Origin: Pseudolactococcus laudensis
GTDB taxonomy: Bacteria; Bacillota; Bacilli; Lactobacillales; Streptococcaceae
Assembly: GCF_013449735.1 (NCBI RefSeq)
Contig: NZ_JACBNY010000016.1
Span: 1-51,711, forward strand
Length of the DNA stretch: 51,711 nt
Direction: 5' to 3'
Part shown: positions 32,021-42,000 of the stretch, one piece after another
Layout of the letters: each line of letters starts with the position of its first letter
How positions within the stretch are numbered: the stretch's first letter is position 1
Position numbers and translations under genes: made by a program
The notes under the pieces: generated by a model
Database searches by the model: none
What the model saw: the letters and a program-made list of their open reading frames with translations, nothing else
What the model was told of the DNA's origin: nothing

Positions 32021-33415
32021 ATGCTAACATTTGAAGAAGCACGAAAATTATATGAAAGCCACGTCATGAACAGACGTTTAAGATTAAAGCAATTACTGAA
32101 TGCCTACAAAGGTAACCATGATATCTTGCGGAAAGCTAACCGCAAAGGTAAGAAGGACGCGAAGATCGTCCACAACTTCCCTCGCTATATCAGCACGATT
32201 GTTACTGGTTACACTGGTAACGTGAATTATACTAAGATGGAAGATGTTCAAGATTTGTCTGACATCTTCTCTTTTAACTCAGAGCCATCTGTCAATAGCG
32301 ATCATTTGCTGTTCATGTCAATCTATGGTGAGTCTTATGAGCTTCAATGGCTTGATGAACAAGGTAAATATTGCTTTGAAGCTGTTGATCCAATGAATGT
32401 CATGGTAATCACTGATGGTAAGATACGTGAAAGCGTAACAGATGCAATCGTCTTTGACGAAGATGATTTGAAAGGCAATAAGATTAAAGTCACTATGACA
32501 GTCTATGACGATACATCTAGACGTGTCTACTCATATACACGAACTAAGAGTTCTTTTAACACTATCAAATCAGAAATAAATGTCTCATCATTCGTTGAAG
32601 AATATGATGAACCTCATAAAATTGGTGCTTGTCCAGTTATTCAGTTTAAGAATAATCGGTGGGAGCAAGGTGACTTTGAGCCAATCGTCACTATGAATGA
32701 CGCTTATAATCTTTCTGTGTCAAACAGCGTGAATGATTTGACTGACAACACCGATGCCATGATGGTGTTTAGAAATCTCAACGCAACCACACCAGAGGAT
32801 ATACGTCAAGCAAAAGCAAACGGCGGATTTAAGGTCAACGATGGCGGAGATGTTACTTGGCTGGTCAAGAACATTAACGACGCATACGCTGAAAATATTA
32901 AGAATCGACTTGATTCAGATATCCACAAACTATCTTTTGTCCCTGACATGAGTGACCAGAATTTTGCTAATAACGCATCAGGTGTTGCTATCAGGTACAA
33001 ACTGTTAGGACTTGAACAGATACGATTGGAAAAAGTCAAATGGATGAAAAAAGCCTTGTTTAAACGGCTGCAAATGATTAGTGGATTTCTGTCAACTAAA
33101 TCTAAAGTATTTGACCCGCTGACGATTGGCATCACGTTCAAGGCAAACTTACCTCAGAACTCACAAGAGATCGCTCAGTTCGTTCAGATGCTGAATGGCA
33201 TTACTTCCAAATCAACACAACTCGCTCAGCTTGGTGATGATATTGTGCCTGATGTCAAAGTTGAACTTGAAACGATTGCAGAGGAACAGGAACAGGCTAG
33301 TAATAACGGTTTTAATTTTGCTTCTGTTGGGCAGGAGGTGACGGCTAATGGCGAAGATGACTTACTGGCAACGAAGGTTGCAGAATCCACTGCACAAAGC
33401 TTACAACGAGAATGA
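32021..33415 (+). CDS. Portal protein (SPP1 family)
   Basis: 464 residues, AAGGAG before ATG 32021. Family landmarks: RLKQLLNAYKGNHDILRKANRK, DLSDIFSFNSEP, and ASGVAIRYKLLGLEQIRLEK in the long helix region. Twelve copies form the DNA channel at one capsid vertex. The last 68 bp overlap the MuF gene in another frame. Confidence 0.95.
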   Translation: MLTFEEARKLYESHVMNRRLRLKQLLNAYKGNHDILRKANRKGKKDAKIVHNFPRYISTIVTGYTGNVNYTKMEDVQDLSDIFSFNSEPSVNSDHLLFMSIYGESYELQWLDEQGKYCFEAVDPMNVMVITDGKIRESVTDAIVFDEDDLKGNKIKVTMTVYDDTSRRVYSYTRTKSSFNTIKSEINVSSFVEEYDEPHKIGACPVIQFKNNRWEQGDFEPIVTMNDAYNLSVSNSVNDLTDNTDAMMVFRNLNATTPEDIRQAKANGGFKVNDGGDVTWLVKNINDAYAENIKNRLDSDIHKLSFVPDMSDQNFANNASGVAIRYKLLGLEQIRLEKVKWMKKALFKRLQMISGFLSTKSKVFDPLTIGITFKANLPQNSQEIAQFVQMLNGITSKSTQLAQLGDDIVPDVKVELETIAEEQEQASNNGFNFASVGQEVTANGEDDLLATKVAESTAQSLQRE

Positions 33416-34169
33416 GCAAGCGACAAGGCAGTGGCTCTCAGTCTATCAGCAGGCATCTAAAGATATTAAAGCTGAAATCTTTGATACTTACCAAAAGCTG
33501 AACATTGAAAAGCCTTTAATATCAGACTTTTACAGGTATAATAATCTCCAAAAGATTGAAAAGCAAATCAATGATTCGGTCTTACAACTTGGTACTAAAG
33601 AAGTTGATTATACGAAGCAATCGTTACAACACGCTACTTTAGTAGGCAGTCAGGCAGCTGCGGATGTACTGAACACGAATGTGTTGAATAAGTCAGCAAT
33701 TGATGAACTGATCAAAAGACCTTGGCATGATGCAAACTTCTCTGATAGGATTTGGAAAAATAAAGCGCAGCTAATCAATTCGTTAAAGTCCGAATTGACT
33801 AATGGTATTATCCAAGGTAAATCAATCTATGAAGTTGCAAATACTATTGATGTCCGTCTTGACGTCGGGCGCAGTCAAACTCAAAGGCTTGTACGCACTG
33901 AGTACATGCACGCCCTTAATCAAGGTCAGATTGAGTCATATCGTGCTAAAGGCTACAGCAAACTCAAATGGATTGCGACAATGGATGACAAGACCAGTAA
34001 GATATGTCGTAAACTTAATCGCAAAGAGTTTGATATAGAAAACTTACCTGATATTCCAGCGCATCCAAATTGTAGATGTACTATGGTGCCTGTGATTACC
34101 GATGAAATGATTGAGGCTGCAGGAAATCGCTTGCGAGATGCAAAGGAAAAAGCTGCTAAAGCTAGATAG
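33348..34169 (+). CDS. Minor head protein, SPP1 gp7/MuF family
   Basis: 273 residues. The conserved C-terminal MuF core is RSQTQRLVRTEYMHALNQGQ, then ATMDDKTSKICRKLNRKEF and IPAHPNCRCTMVPV. It associates with portal and capsid, and may help DNA exit. The 68-bp overlap with portal is unusually long. Confidence 0.93.
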   Translation: MAKMTYWQRRLQNPLHKAYNENEQATRQWLSVYQQASKDIKAEIFDTYQKLNIEKPLISDFYRYNNLQKIEKQINDSVLQLGTKEVDYTKQSLQHATLVGSQAAADVLNTNVLNKSAIDELIKRPWHDANFSDRIWKNKAQLINSLKSELTNGIIQGKSIYEVANTIDVRLDVGRSQTQRLVRTEYMHALNQGQIESYRAKGYSKLKWIATMDDKTSKICRKLNRKEFDIENLPDIPAHPNCRCTMVPVITDEMIEAAGNRLRDAKEKAAKAR

Positions 34170-34245
34170 CAGATATATCTATTCAACTAACAAACATTTA
34201 GCGAATTAGCTAGGTGTTTTTCTTACGCTCAAAGGAGGGCGATAT

Positions 34246-34398
34246 ATGTTGCATCACTACATTACACATTATGGACAAGAAAATAAAGACGGTTCAATTG
34301 ATAGTATCGTAGAATCTTGGTTTCAAGTCAATATATTTAAATGGTGCTTTTGTTTTTCAAAAAAACGCTTAAATTTTGGTGCAGTTTGGCAAGACTAA
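34246..34398 (+). CDS. Small phage protein, 50 residues
   Basis: MLHHYITHYGQENKDGSIDS, AAAGGAGG upstream. Ends CFSKKRLNFGAVWQD. Similar short proteins of unknown role are found at this place in related phages (recall only). Confidence 0.65.
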   Translation: MLHHYITHYGQENKDGSIDSIVESWFQVNIFKWCFCFSKKRLNFGAVWQD

Positions 34399-34424
34399 GA
34401 CCTTTGCTCAGAGGAGGGCGGAAA

Positions 34425-34595
34425 ATGGAACTAATCGTATTTACAAACAATGGTCAAACTTATCACTTTTTTGAAGTAGAAGATTTTAAACCAACTACCA
34501 CAGGTTTCAGCTTTACTTATACAGGTAAGGCTACAGGAGTAACTCGTAAAGCAGTATTTAATAATACTAGTACAGCAGGATATGCACTAGTATAA
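34425..34595 (+). CDS. Small phage protein, 56 residues
   Basis: MELIVFTNNGQTYHFFEVED from ATG 34425 behind GAGGAGGG. Predicted beta-rich. The longer frame to 34341 lacks a ribosome site. Not recognised. Confidence 0.65.
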   Translation: MELIVFTNNGQTYHFFEVEDFKPTTTGFSFTYTGKATGVTRKAVFNNTSTAGYALV

Positions 34596-34681
34596 CAATA
34601 TTGTCCAGGCATGAATGACAGTAAACTTTATGGGAGCGTGCAGGCATGCATCCACGTAAAAAGGTATGGGAGGAACTAAAC

Positions 34682-35266
34682 ATGAAACAACAACAACAAT
34701 TATTGCCAATGAACTTGCAGATGTTCGCACATCCGACTGATCCAGTTGACCCTGCACCACAAAACCCGCCAGCTGATCCAGTTGAACCTAAAGAGCCAAC
34801 TGATCCAAAAACGCCAAGCGATCCAGCAGAGTCAGACAAAAAGTACTCTGATACTGATGTCGATAAGATTATCAATGAGAAGTTTGCCAAATGGCAAAGC
34901 GATCAGGAAGAAAAAGACCGTGTTTCTAAACTTTCAGCTTCCGAAAAAGAACAGGAACGAATTGCAAAACTCGAAAAACTTGAGCATGACGTAGCTAGCC
35001 GTGATGCAGTCGACAAGTCTCGTAAGATGTTGAGCGATGAGAAGTTACCTGAAACTTTTGCTAAGTTTATCGCTGATACAAAAGAAGACGTATCTCTGGA
35101 AAAATTTAATGACTTTAAAGGGATGATGCAGGCTTTCAAGGAATCTATTGTTAGTGAAATCATGAAAGACAGAACGCCTGCTAAACCAAAAGTGGCAGGC
35201 GATGGTAATGGCACTGATTGGCGCAGTAAAGCCCAGCAGGCCTATGAAAAATCAAAAGGAGAATAG
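34682..35266 (+). CDS. Scaffolding protein (DUF4355)
   Basis: 194 residues from ATG 34682, 8 nt after GGGAGG; an ATG at 34646 lacks a ribosome site. It starts MKQQQQLLPMNLQMFA, then an Asp/Pro-rich stretch (DPVDPAPQNPPADP), then a charged helical body. This is the usual phage scaffold layout directly before the capsid gene. It directs capsid assembly and then leaves. Confidence 0.88.
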   Translation: MKQQQQLLPMNLQMFAHPTDPVDPAPQNPPADPVEPKEPTDPKTPSDPAESDKKYSDTDVDKIINEKFAKWQSDQEEKDRVSKLSASEKEQERIAKLEKLEHDVASRDAVDKSRKMLSDEKLPETFAKFIADTKEDVSLEKFNDFKGMMQAFKESIVSEIMKDRTPAKPKVAGDGNGTDWRSKAQQAYEKSKGE

Positions 35267-35269
35267 AAA

Positions 35270-36169
35270 ATGTCAGTAATTTTAAACAGTAAAGACCTTG
35301 AACAGGTTGATAAGGAATTTGCAGCAGAATCTCAAGTGTGGGAAGTCCTCAAAGGTGGAGCAAGTGATGTCACTGATTCGGATTTCACGGGAGCTAAAGA
35401 AGTACGCATCAATAAAATGAAAGGCTTCACAGCTTCTGATTATAAACGTAACGATACTAATGCACGCGCCAAGATTGATGTTTCTAAAGAGACTGTCAAA
35501 CTTGGAAAAGAACGTTGGATGGCTTATGACCTTGATGTGCTTGACCAATCAGAGAATGGGTCTTATAATGTTGCATCGATTATCGAAGAGCATTCACGTT
35601 TGATTGCTACTCCTGAAAAAGATAAGACAGCAGTAAAGCGCTTGATTGAAGCAGCCTTTAAATCCGCAGAATCAGATGATTCTACAAGTAAGTATGTTGG
35701 GAAGACTGTTATTGAAAAAATCACAACTGCTAATTCTTTAACTGCATATGATGCTGCGGAAACCTATATGACTGACGCAGAAGTTGTAGGGCCATTCGTT
35801 ATGTTTGCCTCATCTGAATATTACAATGCTTTGAAGAACAACGATAAAGTTTCTAAGAGCTTCACAGTAAATGAAGCACAAATTAATGGTATTAATCGTA
35901 AAGTTGCTCAGCTTGATGGTGATGTGCCAATCATCAAAGTAGCTAAATCACGTTTACAAGTTGATTCACCTAAAAAAATCAACTTCATTCTTGTGCCACT
36001 TCATGTTGCTGCACCAATTGAAAAATACAACGATGTGACACTCATTCCAGCATCACAAGACCGTGACGGTAACCGTGATACTATCAAAGGAACGAACTAC
36101 TACGATCTAATCGTATTGGAAAAAGCACGCCCAGCAATTTACGTATCTTACGAAACAACCGGCGGTTAA
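35270..36169 (+). CDS. Major capsid protein
   Basis: 299 residues, 4 bp after the scaffold stop, AAAAGGAG ribosome site. HK97-fold type of P335-like phages: KEVRINKMKGFTASDY, KEVTKLGKERW-like VKLGKERWMAYDLDVLDQ, and the end DTIKGTNYYDLIVLEKARPAIYV. It forms the icosahedral shell. Confidence 0.92.
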   Translation: MSVILNSKDLEQVDKEFAAESQVWEVLKGGASDVTDSDFTGAKEVRINKMKGFTASDYKRNDTNARAKIDVSKETVKLGKERWMAYDLDVLDQSENGSYNVASIIEEHSRLIATPEKDKTAVKRLIEAAFKSAESDDSTSKYVGKTVIEKITTANSLTAYDAAETYMTDAEVVGPFVMFASSEYYNALKNNDKVSKSFTVNEAQINGINRKVAQLDGDVPIIKVAKSRLQVDSPKKINFILVPLHVAAPIEKYNDVTLIPASQDRDGNRDTIKGTNYYDLIVLEKARPAIYVSYETTGG

Positions 36170-36186
36170 TTTAGGAGGAAAACATA

Positions 36187-36420
36187 ATGGCATACAAAGT
36201 TGTTCAAGCGTTTGTTGATTTAAAAGATGGAGACAAAGAATATCGAGTTGGCGATACTTACGAGAGTGATGACCCTAAACGTATCAAGGACTTGCTAGCT
36301 AATGATAATAAAGGCCGCCATGACTATTTAAAAGGTAAACCCTTAATCGAGTCAGATGGTGAGCAGACAGAAGTTGAACCACCCGAAGAAGTTGAAGCCC
36401 CTAAAAAAGGTAAAAAATAG
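36187..36420 (+). CDS. Hypothetical head-region protein, 77 residues
   Basis: TTAGGAGG ribosome site. VVQAFVDLKDGDKEYRVGDTY, then a Glu/Pro-rich tail ending in KKGKK. Found between capsid and connector genes; perhaps a capsid-associated protein. Confidence 0.7.
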   Translation: MAYKVVQAFVDLKDGDKEYRVGDTYESDDPKRIKDLLANDNKGRHDYLKGKPLIESDGEQTEVEPPEEVEAPKKGKK

Positions 36421-36428
36421 GTGAAACT

Positions 36429-36755
36429 ATGATAGAAACTTTGTTAAAACGTCTCAAGGCAAGATTAGATGAGAATGAATTATCTGATGGTAAGCTGCAG
36501 GCAATAATTGATGATGTTACTCTTGAGGTCTTAGCTGACACTAATCAGCCTGAGCTTAATGCACAGTTAGAATCAGCAGTGATCAGCATGTCTGTAATTG
36601 CGGTTAATCGACTTGGCACAGAAGGGCTAGCATCTGAAGGATATTCAGGAGTTTCTACAAGTTATCTTGATGATGTACCGCCTCGTGTAGCATCTATTCT
36701 TAACGCTAACAGACGTTTAGGCGTATGGGAGGATGAAGATGAATCCATTACGTAA
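36429..36755 (+). CDS. Head-tail connector (gp6/gp15-like)
   Basis: 108 residues. All-helical N-terminus (ETLLKRLKARLDENELSDGKL), conserved VIAVNRLGTEGLASEGYSGVS and PPRVASILNANRRLG. It attaches to the portal base as the first adaptor ring. It overlaps the next gene. Confidence 0.85.
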   Translation: MIETLLKRLKARLDENELSDGKLQAIIDDVTLEVLADTNQPELNAQLESAVISMSVIAVNRLGTEGLASEGYSGVSTSYLDDVPPRVASILNANRRLGVWEDEDESIT

Positions 36756-37065
36756 GAGGTTAGTCTTTGACATCTACAAAAGCACGCCTGTAAGAGGGCC
36801 TTCTGGTTCTCTCAAAGACGGTTGGGTTAAACAAGATGCTCAGATAGTTGTTAGTCTATATGACCAGAGCGCCCAAAATCAGCTCACATTCGGCAGTTCT
36901 GGGGCTCGTGTCAAGCAGTACGACTATTTAGGTCTGACCAAGAAAAAAACGCTAATAGCCGGCAAATATCGGCTTGAACGAGACGGTGTGAAATACCTGG
37001 TAAAAGGTGTTAACAACGAGGGTCGCTTAGCTCAATTATTTTTGGAGGTGATTGCCAATGGCTGA
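36739..37065 (+). CDS. Head closure protein
   Basis: 108 residues from ATG 36739, 6 nt after GGGAGG; ATG 36733 is too close. MNPLRKRLVFDIYKSTPVRGPSG, beta-rich, as in SPP1 gp16-like stoppers. It closes the head after packaging and joins the tail. Confidence 0.8.
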   Translation: MNPLRKRLVFDIYKSTPVRGPSGSLKDGWVKQDAQIVVSLYDQSAQNQLTFGSSGARVKQYDYLGLTKKKTLIAGKYRLERDGVKYLVKGVNNEGRLAQLFLEVIANG

Positions 37066-37471
37066 CACTAGAGCTTTTGAACAAGCTTGTGATAATTCGG
37101 TTAATCAGATGCAAGAATTGTTAATGCAAAATATGGAGCAGACCTTGGAATATGTAGCTGGAAAAGCTAAGGGAAGGGTCGGTGTTGGCACTGGTGCACT
37201 ACGTGCTGATACTAGGTCTCTTGGTGTTGAAATTGTTGGGGATGAAGTCCATGGCGCAGTTGGTAACAGTTTAGAATATGCAATCTATCATCATCAAGGA
37301 ACTGGTATTTATGCCAGTGATGGCAACGGGCGTAAGACACCTTGGGTCTATGAAGACCCAAAAACAGGGGAGAAAATCTACACTAGAGGCTCAAAACCAA
37401 ATCCTTACCTTAAAGATACGATTGAGAAGGAACAAAGCACCATATCAAAATTGCTTGGAGGTGCTAACTAA
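37058..37471 (+). CDS. HK97 gp10-like tail-joining protein
   Basis: 137 residues from ATG 37058, 9 nt after GGAGG. The gp10-like pattern is AGKAKGRVGVGTGALRADTR followed by LEYAIYHHQGTGI. Predicted neck or tail-completion role. Confidence 0.85.
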   Translation: MADTRAFEQACDNSVNQMQELLMQNMEQTLEYVAGKAKGRVGVGTGALRADTRSLGVEIVGDEVHGAVGNSLEYAIYHHQGTGIYASDGNGRKTPWVYEDPKTGEKIYTRGSKPNPYLKDTIEKEQSTISKLLGGAN

Positions 37472-37842
37472 TGCTACAAGGTTATCAAGTCAAACAGCTG
37501 ATTGAACAGCGATATCCTGAATTAACAGACAAGATATATCCATCTTTCAGCACAACCGTTGAAGATATATCAATCATTTACTTTATAAGCACTGCTACAG
37601 GAGGCTATGTTGGCCAAGATACACTTGAAATTAGATGTATTCATCCTGATTATGATACAGCTGAAAGCTACAAGAAGAAAATGATTGATATTTTCAGCAC
37701 AGAAAAAGAGAACAAAGCAGTTGTCTTACCAGATATTGCCTTTACTGGCGCTGTATCTGGTGGCGGTGCAATGTTTAACGACACTTATCAGACGTGGGAA
37801 CTAACCACGTTTTTCGTTTTGAAAACAAAGGAGAGAAATTAA
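37471..37842 (+). CDS. Tail terminator / completion protein
   Basis: 123 residues, starting on the last base of the previous stop. QVKQLIEQRYPELTDKIYPS and VGQDTLEIRCIHPDYDTAES; position and size fit the SPP1 gp17-like tail terminator. Confidence 0.7.
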   Translation: MLQGYQVKQLIEQRYPELTDKIYPSFSTTVEDISIIYFISTATGGYVGQDTLEIRCIHPDYDTAESYKKKMIDIFSTEKENKAVVLPDIAFTGAVSGGGAMFNDTYQTWELTTFFVLKTKERN

Positions 37843-37843
37843 A

Positions 37844-38392
37844 ATGGCAGAAACAACTCTATCACCAAATGACATTATTTTAGGAGCAGGAGAACTATAT
37901 TTGACAGAATTTAAAGGCTCTGCGATTCCCGATAATGTAACAATCGAAACAGCCTCAAATAACGTTGGTCATACGTCAGGAGGAGCAGAATTCACTTATA
38001 AACCAACTGTCTATGATGTAGAAAATTCTTACGGTAAAGTCGTGAAACGTAAGATTACAAAAACTGAATGCAGCTTTAAATCAGGTATCCTGACATTTGA
38101 CCCTGACAAAATCGGATTGCTAACAAACGCAACAATCGCTAAAGATTCTGTAGGTAAAAAATCGACTATCACTTTTGGCGCAAATAACCCACTAAAAAAT
38201 GTACTTGTTCGATTCGTGCATACAAAAGATGACGGGAAGGCTATTAGACTGACAATGGTAGCGAATGCAACAAACGGCTTTACTATGTCATTCCAAGGCG
38301 GAAAAGAGACGGTCATTGACGCTGAACTTTCCGCAATTGAATTCATCAAGAATTTCATGGCACAGATTGAAATTGAACTACCTGCAGTTTAA
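37844..38392 (+). CDS. Major tail (tube) protein
   Basis: 182 residues. MAETTLSPNDIILGAGELYL and the later beta-rich body match siphophage tube proteins. It polymerises into the tail tube around the tape measure. It is followed by an intra-operon terminator, common after this highly expressed gene. Confidence 0.85.
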   Translation: MAETTLSPNDIILGAGELYLTEFKGSAIPDNVTIETASNNVGHTSGGAEFTYKPTVYDVENSYGKVVKRKITKTECSFKSGILTFDPDKIGLLTNATIAKDSVGKKSTITFGANNPLKNVLVRFVHTKDDGKAIRLTMVANATNGFTMSFQGGKETVIDAELSAIEFIKNFMAQIEIELPAV

Positions 38393-38402
38393 TTAGCTAA
38401 CG

Positions 38403-38429
38403 ACAAGGGCTTTATGCCCTTGTTTTTTT
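38403..38429 (+). terminator. Terminator after the major tail gene
   Basis: ACAAGGGC/GCCCTTGT, a perfect 8-bp stem with TTTAT loop and T7. It would keep head and tube genes more strongly expressed than the tail-tip genes. Confidence 0.9.
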
Positions 38430-38443
38430 GAATAGGAGAAAAA

Positions 38444-38734
38444 ATGGCAATCAATTTACAAGAACTCGTAGAAAAAACAATTGACTTCATCTGGATTGAC
38501 GGCTCAGAATTACATATCCCAATGCCGTCTACACGTTTTGTTAATAAAGTGAACCGTTCTGAAAATGAGTTTTCTCGAATTTACGAACTGACTTTAGAGT
38601 TTCTCAATACGAATAAGGAAGGCCGAGAATTCGCACTTGAAGATGTTGAACAACTGAACTCTGTACAATTGACAGCAATTCTTAGTGCAGCGATTGGAGT
38701 TATCTCAGAGGTTGATGAACACCCAAACTTATAA
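38444..38734 (+). CDS. Tail assembly chaperone G
   Basis: 96 residues, AGGAG before ATG. INLQELVEKTIDFIWIDGSEL. The zero-frame product ends at TAA 38732. Just before, CCCAAAC (38722-38728) is in the correct phase for -1 slippage, so a fraction of ribosomes should make the longer GT fusion. Lambda gpG is the model. Confidence 0.88.
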   Translation: MAINLQELVEKTIDFIWIDGSELHIPMPSTRFVNKVNRSENEFSRIYELTLEFLNTNKEGREFALEDVEQLNSVQLTAILSAAIGVISEVDEHPNL

Positions 38735-39048
38735 TTCCTGTTCCGCAAGACGTTAATGTCTTGAATGCTCTAGTTGACAAGTATTTTCAAAAAGAGCAGT
38801 GGGAGCAGGATCTAACAAGTAACACAAGTGACTACAAAGCAGTTGCCGACTACTCTGGCGTGCCATTGGATAAAGTCCAAGACCTGCCATATGCTCAGTA
38901 TAAGCTCTATCTGCGTGACGCATGGCTGGCTAACATGAGTAAAAGTGAGGATGGTCGTAAATTTCTCGAAACGTGTTGGCGCATTCGTCAAACATCTGCA
39001 GATGAGCAAGCAATTGAAAAATATCAAAGATATGGAGGTGATGTTTAA
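38444..39048 (+). CDS. Tail assembly chaperone GT by -1 frameshift
   Basis: Predicted fusion of about 201 residues: G through codon AAC/AAA at 38726-38728, then -1 frame from 38728 to the stop at 39046-39048. The second part (NALVDKYFQKEQWEQDL and later) has only TTG as a possible own start at 38761 without a clear ribosome site. A hairpin CAAGAC-gttaat-GTCTTG (38746-38763) follows the slip site by 17 nt. gpGT binds the tape measure during tail assembly. Confidence 0.85.
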
Positions 39049-42000
39049 TGGCTGGATTTATAGAGTTGGCAACGCTTAAAGCGCCAGTTGTAGCTGATTC
39101 AAAAGGTTTCAAAGTTGGCATGTCAATTGTCAAAAAAGAAGGCAAAGATGCAGCTACTGAGATTGAAAAAGAATTTCAAAATGCGTCTAAAAAAGCTGCG
39201 ACTTCATGGGAAAATGCTTCTAATAAAATTCAAAAAAGCCTAAAAACAACCGAAAAGGACGCTAAAGAGCTAACAAAGTCTGCTGAGAACATCTACAAAG
39301 ACGGATTTGGCAAGTCAGCTAATGATGTCGTCAAGTCTTTGATGCAGACTAAACGTGCTCTAGGTGATGTCGACTCCAAAGAGCTTGAAACAGCAACTAA
39401 ACGAGCTTTAGAACTCAGGGACACCATTGGTGTCAAGATGAGTACAACGCTCAAAATGGCTAAGCGTGAGATGGAGATGTACGGCTCATCAGCTGACCAA
39501 GCGTTTGACAGAGTAAATAAAAAACTCGAACAAAATCAAGCTGCGTGGGATAAAGTTGGTAGATCTGGCGAAAAGTTAAGTACGCTTGGCATTGCTTTGA
39601 CAGCTGGCATAACAACACCTTTGATTGGTTTAGGAGTTGTTGCTGGTAAAATGGCATCAGACTTTGAATCAGCTAATGCACGAGTTGTCAGCTCTCTTGG
39701 ATTGACCGAACAACAAAGTGCAGTCACCAAGCAAGCGATTCAGGACATCTACTCTGATGGCTTTGGCGAAAGCATTGATGATGTTGCTGAGTCACTCATC
39801 CAGGTCAAAAGACAACTTGGTGATATTCCAGATGACCAAATAAAAAAAGTAACCGAAAACGCAATGGTCTTACGTGACACACTTGGTCAAGATATGGGCG
39901 AGTCGCTACGTGGTATCAATTCGTTGATGGTTAACTTTGGTCTGTCTGCTGATGATGCTATGGATTTATACGTCAAAGGCGTACAGACTGGTCTTGATAA
40001 GACTAATGAGTTAGGCGATAACTTAGCTGAGTATGGTCAATTGTGGTCACAGGCTGGTTTTAACGCTAAGGACATGTTTGCAGTACTTGATAATGGTCTA
40101 AAGTCAGGTGCTTATAATCTTGATAAGGTAAATGACTTCGTCAAAGAGTTTGCGATTTCGCTTAATGATGGGCGAATTGAGAAAAATTTAAGTAGTTTCT
40201 CTCAAGGGACGAGAGACGTATTTTCTGAGTTCAAAAATGGTAATCGTACATCACAAGATGTATTTAAATCTATCATCAGCGACCTAGAAAGTACTACTAA
40301 CCAACAAGATAAACTTTCGCTTGCTAGTACTGTTTGGTCTGCACTCGGTGAAGATAATGCCATGAAAATCATTGAATCATTGAATGATGTTAATGGTACT
40401 TATGATAATGTCGCAGGGTCGATGGAAAAGGTCAAACAGCAACAAAATGAAACTTTTGGAGCTCGTGCTAAATCCACTTTCCGTGAAGCTCAGACAGCTT
40501 TGTTGCCGCTTGGTGAGGCTTTGCTTGATATCGCTGAAAAGTACATGCCACAGCTTCAAAAGTCTGTCAAATCATTGTCTGACACGCTGAGCAACTTAAG
40601 TGAAGGTGATATTGATCGCATCTTGAAAATTGGAGGATTTGTGGCAATAGCTGGTCCTACCGTTGTTGGTATTGGGAAAGTTACAAGCGCAATATCAACA
40701 ATTGGTGGTGCCTTGAAACTCGGTGCAGGTGCTTTGGGGCTGTTTGAAACAAGTGCAGCTGCTGCAGGCGGTGCTGCCGGTGTTGGCGGTTTAGGTGCTT
40801 CTCTTGTCGCTCTTGCAGGTCCTGCAGCTATTGCAGTTGGTGCGATTGCCATTGTCGCTGGTGGGATATGGGCAGTTAATAAAGCCTATGAGTCCAATCA
40901 GTTGGCGGGTGCTAAATGGGGGACAGAAGTTACCAAAGAGCAAGACAAAGTGATTACTAAGTCTTATGAACTCGGAAACAAAGCCAAAGCTGACGTCGCA
41001 GCATATGCAGATGGTGTGAAAAGCTCAGCTGAAGATGTTGTGAAATCTAATAACGATATTGTTGACTCTATTCAAAAAACAGTTGAAAAGGAAGCTCAAC
41101 GCCGTAAAAAGAACGCTGAAAAAATTGAAGACCCAGAAGCTAGAAAAAGGGCTGAGGAATATGCAGATTATAAGTCAAAATTAGACCTGAAAACAGTTGA
41201 TAGTGCAAAAGTAACAGTCGGTACTATCAATAAAATTATGGCTGATGCAAGCCAAAATAATCGCAATCTTTCAACCGAAGAAAAGAACTATATTGCTGAA
41301 AATTATCGAAGTTTAAGTGATGCGCAATTAAAATCTGCTGGGTTTACAAAAACTCAACGAATTGCGATTGAATCAGCCTATCAAAAAGACATCTCTAAAC
41401 TATCAGATAAACAGTTACAAGATAGAGCCGAAAATGTGATGAAAGGACTTGATAAAGAAAAGTCTTTCTACGACAAGCAAAAATCGTATCTAAAAGAAGT
41501 ATACGGCGAAGGTACTGAAAGTTACAAAAAAGAGATGGAAAATCTCAATAGTACTAATCACAAAAATACAGAAACCATGATTCTTGGTCTCGCAAGACTT
41601 ACTAAAGCTCAGGGGTTCAGTCTTGAAAACATGTCAGGCGCATGGGAAAAATACGGCTGGACTACACAAGAGGTAGCTGATTTAGTAAAAAACAGTGGTG
41701 AGGATTCTGGAAAAGAAGCTGAAAATCTAGGTAAAATCCTCAAAACTATGGGACGTGACTGGGATAGTATCGATTTAGACCCAAAAACTGGTAAATTGAC
41801 CGTGGAAGGGAAAGAGGAATTAGTTCAATCTCTTCTTGAAACGAGTAAGTGGAAGACTTTATCAATTGACGAAAAAAAACTTTTAGTCGATGGGGATGAG
41901 TCTAGAGTTGCATTTTTAGATTCGCTATCGGATGCTAAAAAATGGAATCAGTATAAAATACTAGAAAAAGAGATTGGGGTTAATAACTCTAAAGCAATCC

